Assembly (NCBI GenBank): GCA_045578465.1
Contig: JAZNKJ010000009.1
Location: forward strand, 15,640 to 79,639
Direction: 5' to 3'
Length of the DNA: 64,000 nucleotides
Source: SIG454 sp045578465
GTDB taxonomy: Bacteria; Bacillota; Clostridia; Monoglobales; Monoglobaceae
In this document: positions 60,829 to 64,000 of the stretch, in pieces
Layout: each line of letters opens with the position of its first letter
Position numbering within the stretch: position 1 is the first letter of the stretch
Program-made: the position numbers and the translations under genes
The notes under the pieces: generated by a model
Told to the model about the DNA's origin: nothing
Database searches by the model: none
What the model saw: the letters and a program-made list of their open reading frames with translations, nothing else

Positions 60829-61629
60829 TTAAATGCCGATATATGTAATATAAGTATATACCACAGGTGCAACAAAAATTATACTGTCAATACGGTCTAA
60901 AATTCCGCCGTGGCCCGGGATTAAGTTGCCGTAGTCCTTGATGCCGTATTGTCTTTTGATAGCTGATGCCGTAAGGTCTCCCAGCTGAGCCGAAACAGAG
61001 CCGATAAGTCCTAAGATAAAGAGGCTTAAAAAGTTTACATCCTGATTAAAGAACTTATTTACAATAAGACCGAATAACATACAGAAAAGACCGCATCCAA
61101 CAGTTCCGCCGATTGCCCCTTCAATTGTCTTTTTCGGGCTGAGGTTCGGGCAAAGCTTGTGCTTTCCGATTGCAACCCCCGTAAAATATGCGCAGGTGTC
61201 AGTTAAGAATGCACAGATTACGATAAGCCAGATATAAAACTCTCCGCCATTCATCTGACGAATGCCAATTATGTAGGATAAAAGGTAAGGTATGTAAAGA
61301 ACGCTGAGAAGAGTTAAACTTATCATATTTGCGTTTATTTTCTGGTTAAAAATCAGCATAAGGATAAATAAAATTGCAGGGAACCAAAGAGTAAACGGAA
61401 GCCCCAGCATTGGGAATATAAAATATCCTGCAACAAAATGCACTGCTGAAATATAACCCATAATGCAAAGTGGCTTGCTCTTTAAAAGGTCAGTTGCTTT
61501 ATAGAATTCGTAAAGACCCATAATGGAAACGACTAAAACTATAATTCCCCAAACCCAGTCAAAAGGTTGAAGCAAAGCCAGAATAAGTAAAGGAGCGTAA
61601 GTAAAGGCTGATATAATTCTTGTTTTCAT
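60829..61629 (-). CDS. cdsA: Phosphatidate cytidylyltransferase
   Basis: Makes CDP-diacylglycerol for phospholipid synthesis. 266 residues with about seven membrane helices. The CDS family signature is SAIKRQYGIKDYGNLIPGHG then GILDRIDS near 215-240; LSPKKTIEGAIGGTVG is the conserved internal loop. It follows uppS by 17 bp. Confidence 0.96.
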   Translation of the reverse strand: MKTRIISAFTYAPLLILALLQPFDWVWGIIVLVVSIMGLYEFYKATDLLKSKPLCIMGYISAVHFVAGYFIFPMLGLPFTLWFPAILFILMLIFNQKINANMISLTLLSVLYIPYLLSYIIGIRQMNGGEFYIWLIVICAFLTDTCAYFTGVAIGKHKLCPNLSPKKTIEGAIGGTVGCGLFCMLFGLIVNKFFNQDVNFLSLFILGLIGSVSAQLGDLTASAIKRQYGIKDYGNLIPGHGGILDRIDSIIFVAPVVYTYITYIGI

Positions 61630-61646
61630 AGGTAAAATTCCTTTCT

Positions 61647-62390
61647 TTAAACCTTGCCAAATCGGCGGTTACGCTTTTGATAGTCAATAATTGCCCTTTC
61701 CATATCCTTTTCGGAAAAGTCAGGCCAGTTTATATCGCTGTACCAAAGCTCTGCATAAGCCGACTGCCAGAGCAAAAAGTTTGAAAGTCTTAATTCTCCG
61801 CTTGGGCGGATAATAAGGTCAACGGGTGGGTTATCCCCTGTATACATATTTTTGTCAAGAAACTCTTTTGTAATTTCTTCGGGAGTCATTTCTCCCTTTT
61901 TAACTGCTTCGGCGGCAATTCTTGCAGCACGGACAATCTCATCCTGACCGCCGTAGTTAAGTGCCATATTGAGAATAATCCCCGTATTACCATTGGTTAT
62001 CTCTATGGCGTGGTCAATTGCCTTGTTGATTTTCTCGGATAAAGCGCTTCTGTCCCCGATAACGCGGAGGATAATATTTGTCCCTGCAAACTTTTCCTCT
62101 GCCATTTGGAGATAGTTATAAAGAAGCTCCATAAGGTTATCAACCTCTGCCTTTGGCCTGTTCCAGTTTTCTGTGGAGAAAGCGTAGGAGGTAATTGCCT
62201 TTATGCCGATTTTGTCACAATATTTAACGATTTTCTCAAAGGTGTCTGCCCCTGCTCTGTGCCCCGCACTTCTGGGGAGATGCCTTTCTTTTGCCCATCT
62301 TCCGTTGCCGTCCATAATAACACCGATATGCCGTGGGAGATTATTTGGGTCAATTGAGAGGGCTTCCTCTTTTTTCTTTCTAAAAAGCAT
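61647..62390 (-). CDS. uppS: Undecaprenyl diphosphate synthase
   Basis: cis-prenyltransferase producing the lipid carrier for peptidoglycan. 247 residues. HIGVIMDGNGRWAKERHLPR (catalytic Asp) near residue 21, TSYAFSTENWNRPK, and the C-terminal LIIRPSGELRLSNFLLWQSAYAEL are conserved. ATG 62390 (MLFRKKKEEALSIDPNN) has AGGCTCG about 10 bases upstream; shorter starts are possible. Upstream is frr, 44 bp away. Confidence 0.96.
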   Translation of the reverse strand: MLFRKKKEEALSIDPNNLPRHIGVIMDGNGRWAKERHLPRSAGHRAGADTFEKIVKYCDKIGIKAITSYAFSTENWNRPKAEVDNLMELLYNYLQMAEEKFAGTNIILRVIGDRSALSEKINKAIDHAIEITNGNTGIILNMALNYGGQDEIVRAARIAAEAVKKGEMTPEEITKEFLDKNMYTGDNPPVDLIIRPSGELRLSNFLLWQSAYAELWYSDINWPDFSEKDMERAIIDYQKRNRRFGKV

Positions 62391-62434
62391 AGCGAGCCTC
62401 CGTCAAAGCCCATGGGAAATAAATCCCATAAGCC

Positions 62435-62977
62435 TTAAACTTCCATAATTTCCTTTTCTTTGTTAGCTACAATTGTGTCGATTTCCTTAACGAACTTGTC
62501 AGTAAGCTTCTGGATATCGTTTTCAAGACCTTTTAAATCATCCTCTGTGATTTCTCCGTCTTTCTTCTGTTTCTTAAAGCCTTCGATTGCGTCACGGCGA
62601 ATACCTCTGACTGTAACCTTTGCCTCTTCGCCACGCTTGGAGATAGATTTTGCAAGGTCCTTTCTTCTCTCTTCTGTAAGAGGAGGGAAGTTAAGGCGGA
62701 TGCATCTTCCGTCGTTGTTTGGTGTTATGCCGATATCTGATTTTAAGATAGCTTTTTCAACTTCGCCTAAAATAGAGCCGTCCCATGGCTGAATAACAAT
62801 TGTTCTTGGCTCTGGAACAGAGATTGTTCCAACCTGAGCAATTGGAGTTGCCGCTCCGTAATATTCAACTGTAACCTTATCTAAGATAGCAGGATTAGCG
62901 CGTCCTGCACGAATTGCCGCAAAATCATTGTTAAGGGCAACGATAGCTTTATCCATTTTTGTTTCTGCATTTTTCAT
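62435..62977 (-). CDS. frr: Ribosome recycling factor
   Basis: Splits post-termination ribosomes with EF-G. 180 residues, typical. DFAAIRAGRANPAILDKVTVEYYG near 15-38, PEPRTIVIQPWDGSIL, IRLNFPPLTEERRKDLAKS and RGIRRDAIEGFKKQKKDGEI follow the RRF pattern. It lies 24 bp after pyrH. Confidence 0.97.
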   Translation of the reverse strand: MKNAETKMDKAIVALNNDFAAIRAGRANPAILDKVTVEYYGAATPIAQVGTISVPEPRTIVIQPWDGSILGEVEKAILKSDIGITPNNDGRCIRLNFPPLTEERRKDLAKSISKRGEEAKVTVRGIRRDAIEGFKKQKKDGEITEDDLKGLENDIQKLTDKFVKEIDTIVANKEKEIMEV

Positions 62978-63001
62978 AATAATCTTTCCTTTCTGAAATT
63001 A

Positions 63002-63706
63002 TTAGTAAACTATGGTGCCGATTTTTTCGCCTTTAAGACCTTTTATAATATTGTCAGGGTCGTTAAGACCGAAAACTAAAATCGGGATATTGTTATCCAT
63101 ACAAAGAGAGGTTGCAGTTGAGTCCATAACCCCAAGACCTTTGTTTAAAACATCTATATAACGGAGCGAATCGAGTTTTTTAGCGTCAGGGTTTATATGC
63201 GGATCACTGTCGTAAACCCCGTCAACAGCTTTTGCCAAAAGAATAATTTCTGCGCCTATCTCGGCTGCACGAAGAGCCGCCGCAGTATCAGTTGAGAAGA
63301 AAGGGTTACCGCTTCCGCAAGCGAATATAACAACTCTTCCCTTTTCCAAATGACGAACAGCACGGCTGCGGATATAAGGCTCTGCAATCTGACGCATTTC
63401 AATTGCGGTCTGAACACGGGCAGGAACTCCCTGCTGTTCAATTGCGTCAAGAAGGGCAAGAGAGTTAATAACCGTTGCAAGCATTCCCATATGGTCAGCT
63501 CTTGTTCTGTCCATATTTCCGCCTGAGCGTCCTCTCCAGAAGTTTCCGCCGCCAACGACGATTGAAACCTCAACCCCCATATCGACAGCTTCCTTGATTT
63601 TTTTGGCAATCTCATCAATTGTCGGGGTGTCCAGGCCGAAGCCCTTTCCTCCTGACATAGCTTCGCCGCTGATTTTAAGCATTACTCTTTTGTATTTACT
63701 TTCCAT
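63002..63706 (-). CDS. pyrH: Uridylate kinase
   Basis: Phosphorylates UMP to UDP; hexameric, amino-acid-kinase fold. 234 residues. YKRVMLKISGEAMSGGKGFGLD at the start, VSIVVGGGNFWRGR, RTRADHMGMLATVINSLAL, GSGNPFFSTDTAAALRA and DGVYDSDPH are diagnostic. It lies 21 bp after an unrecognised gene where rpsB-tsf would be expected. Confidence 0.97.
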   Translation of the reverse strand: MESKYKRVMLKISGEAMSGGKGFGLDTPTIDEIAKKIKEAVDMGVEVSIVVGGGNFWRGRSGGNMDRTRADHMGMLATVINSLALLDAIEQQGVPARVQTAIEMRQIAEPYIRSRAVRHLEKGRVVIFACGSGNPFFSTDTAAALRAAEIGAEIILLAKAVDGVYDSDPHINPDAKKLDSLRYIDVLNKGLGVMDSTATSLCMDNNIPILVFGLNDPDNIIKGLKGEKIGTIVY

Positions 63707-63727
63707 ATCATAAGCTCCTTTATATAA

Positions 63728-64000
63728 TTAGTCAATATTGATTACATCATCATTTCCGCTGTTTTCCTCACCAGCAGCAGTCTCTTCGGAATTCTCGTCC
63801 TCTTGAGTATCTTCGTCCTCTTCCTTATTGGACGGAGGAGCGTCATCCCCCTCCATATCCCGATAATAAGGAACAACCTCAACAGTGTTTCCGTCATCGC
63901 TTACTTCGATATATTCATCAATCTTTTCGATATTTTCCACAATAGATTTATCTTCGTTTTTCGTGGTTTTCGGGATATATTTCCAGCCGAAGATTAAGTC
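63728..64000 (-). CDS. C-terminal end of an unrecognised protein with acidic tail
   Basis: Open to the right edge of the window, so only the last ~90 residues are seen. FGWKYIPKTTKNEDK is followed by VENIEKIDEYIEVSDDGNTV, then VVPYYRDMEGDD and a low-complexity tail rich in Glu, Asp, Asn and Ser that ends NDDVINID. The frame continues upstream of the GTG at 63940 without a stop, so 63940 is not a convincing start. I do not recognise a family. It reads into pyrH with a 21-bp gap, so it belongs to the same transcript. Confidence 0.6.
   Translation of the reverse strand, partial: DLIFGWKYIPKTTKNEDKSIVENIEKIDEYIEVSDDGNTVEVVPYYRDMEGDDAPPSNKEEDEDTQEDENSEETAAGEENSGNDDVINID

Noticed and set aside
1..64000. 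CRISPR arrays, complete insertion sequences, prophage genes, rRNA
   Set aside because: No regularly spaced repeats, transposase or integrase motifs, phage structural genes or rRNA-like sequence were seen.

Overview
The window looks like the chromosome of an anaerobic member of the Clostridia. It is AT-rich, has GG(A/G)GG-type ribosome binding sites and sigma-A promoters, and carries a clostridial 2[4Fe-4S] ferredoxin, a RemA/RemB-type DUF370 protein beside gyrB and recF, a GlgC/GlgD pair, stand-alone AICAR transformylase plus PurO-type IMP cyclohydrolase, and Soj/Spo0J with a parS site. No species can be named from the sequence. The content is mostly housekeeping; the only clearly accessory stretch is about 55.74-57.14 kb.

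Layout. 0-0.5 kb: the end of a YhcC-like radical SAM gene and tRNA-Leu(CAA). 0.5-10.1 kb: an origin-proximal block. gyrB, remB, recF and dnaN run leftward. A 400-bp AT-rich gap holds DnaA-box-like sites where dnaA would normally be, and ferredoxin and rsmG run rightward from it. Then come leftward serS, a membrane-anchored coiled-coil gene, parB and parA, with a perfect parS palindrome next to the parA promoter. 10.1-15.7 kb: tex and yigZ (which appears to start at AUA), two unknown membrane proteins, a cell-wall amidase and a deacetylase-like protein. 15.8-28.8 kb: one long leftward purine operon, purE-purF-purM-purN-purO-AICARFT-purD-purL-fhs-lipoprotein, read from one promoter through a ZTP (pfl) riboswitch with a terminator. 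fhs makes the 10-formyl-THF used by PurN and the AICAR transformylase. purL carries one in-frame TGA, and PurF lacks the usual N-terminal cysteine.

28.9-46.1 kb: storage polysaccharide metabolism. The rightward genes are a GH13 amylase-type enzyme, glgB, glgC, glgD, glgA and glgP. The leftward operon is a second phosphorylase (malP-like), a PTS IIABC glucose/maltose-type transporter, an EEP-fold protein and malQ. Together they cover glycogen synthesis, branching, phosphorolysis and maltodextrin recycling. A 220-bp noncoding element with nested inverted repeats lies at 46.16-46.38 kb. 46.4-49.8 kb: gapA and a polar amino-acid ABC transporter, both leftward. 49.9-55.7 kb: rightward rdgB, a ttcA-like gene, a trmN6-like gene, rsmI, a pfkB-type kinase and nadE. 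55.7-57.2 kb: an islet of broken reading frames plus a two-gene cassette (an unknown protein and a stand-alone sigma-70 region-4-like protein), abutting tRNA-Leu(CAG). 57.3-64 kb, leftward: an MFS transporter, then the conserved envelope and translation cluster (transcribed pyrH-frr-uppS-cdsA-dxr-rseP), preceded by the acidic C-terminus of an unrecognised protein that runs off the window.
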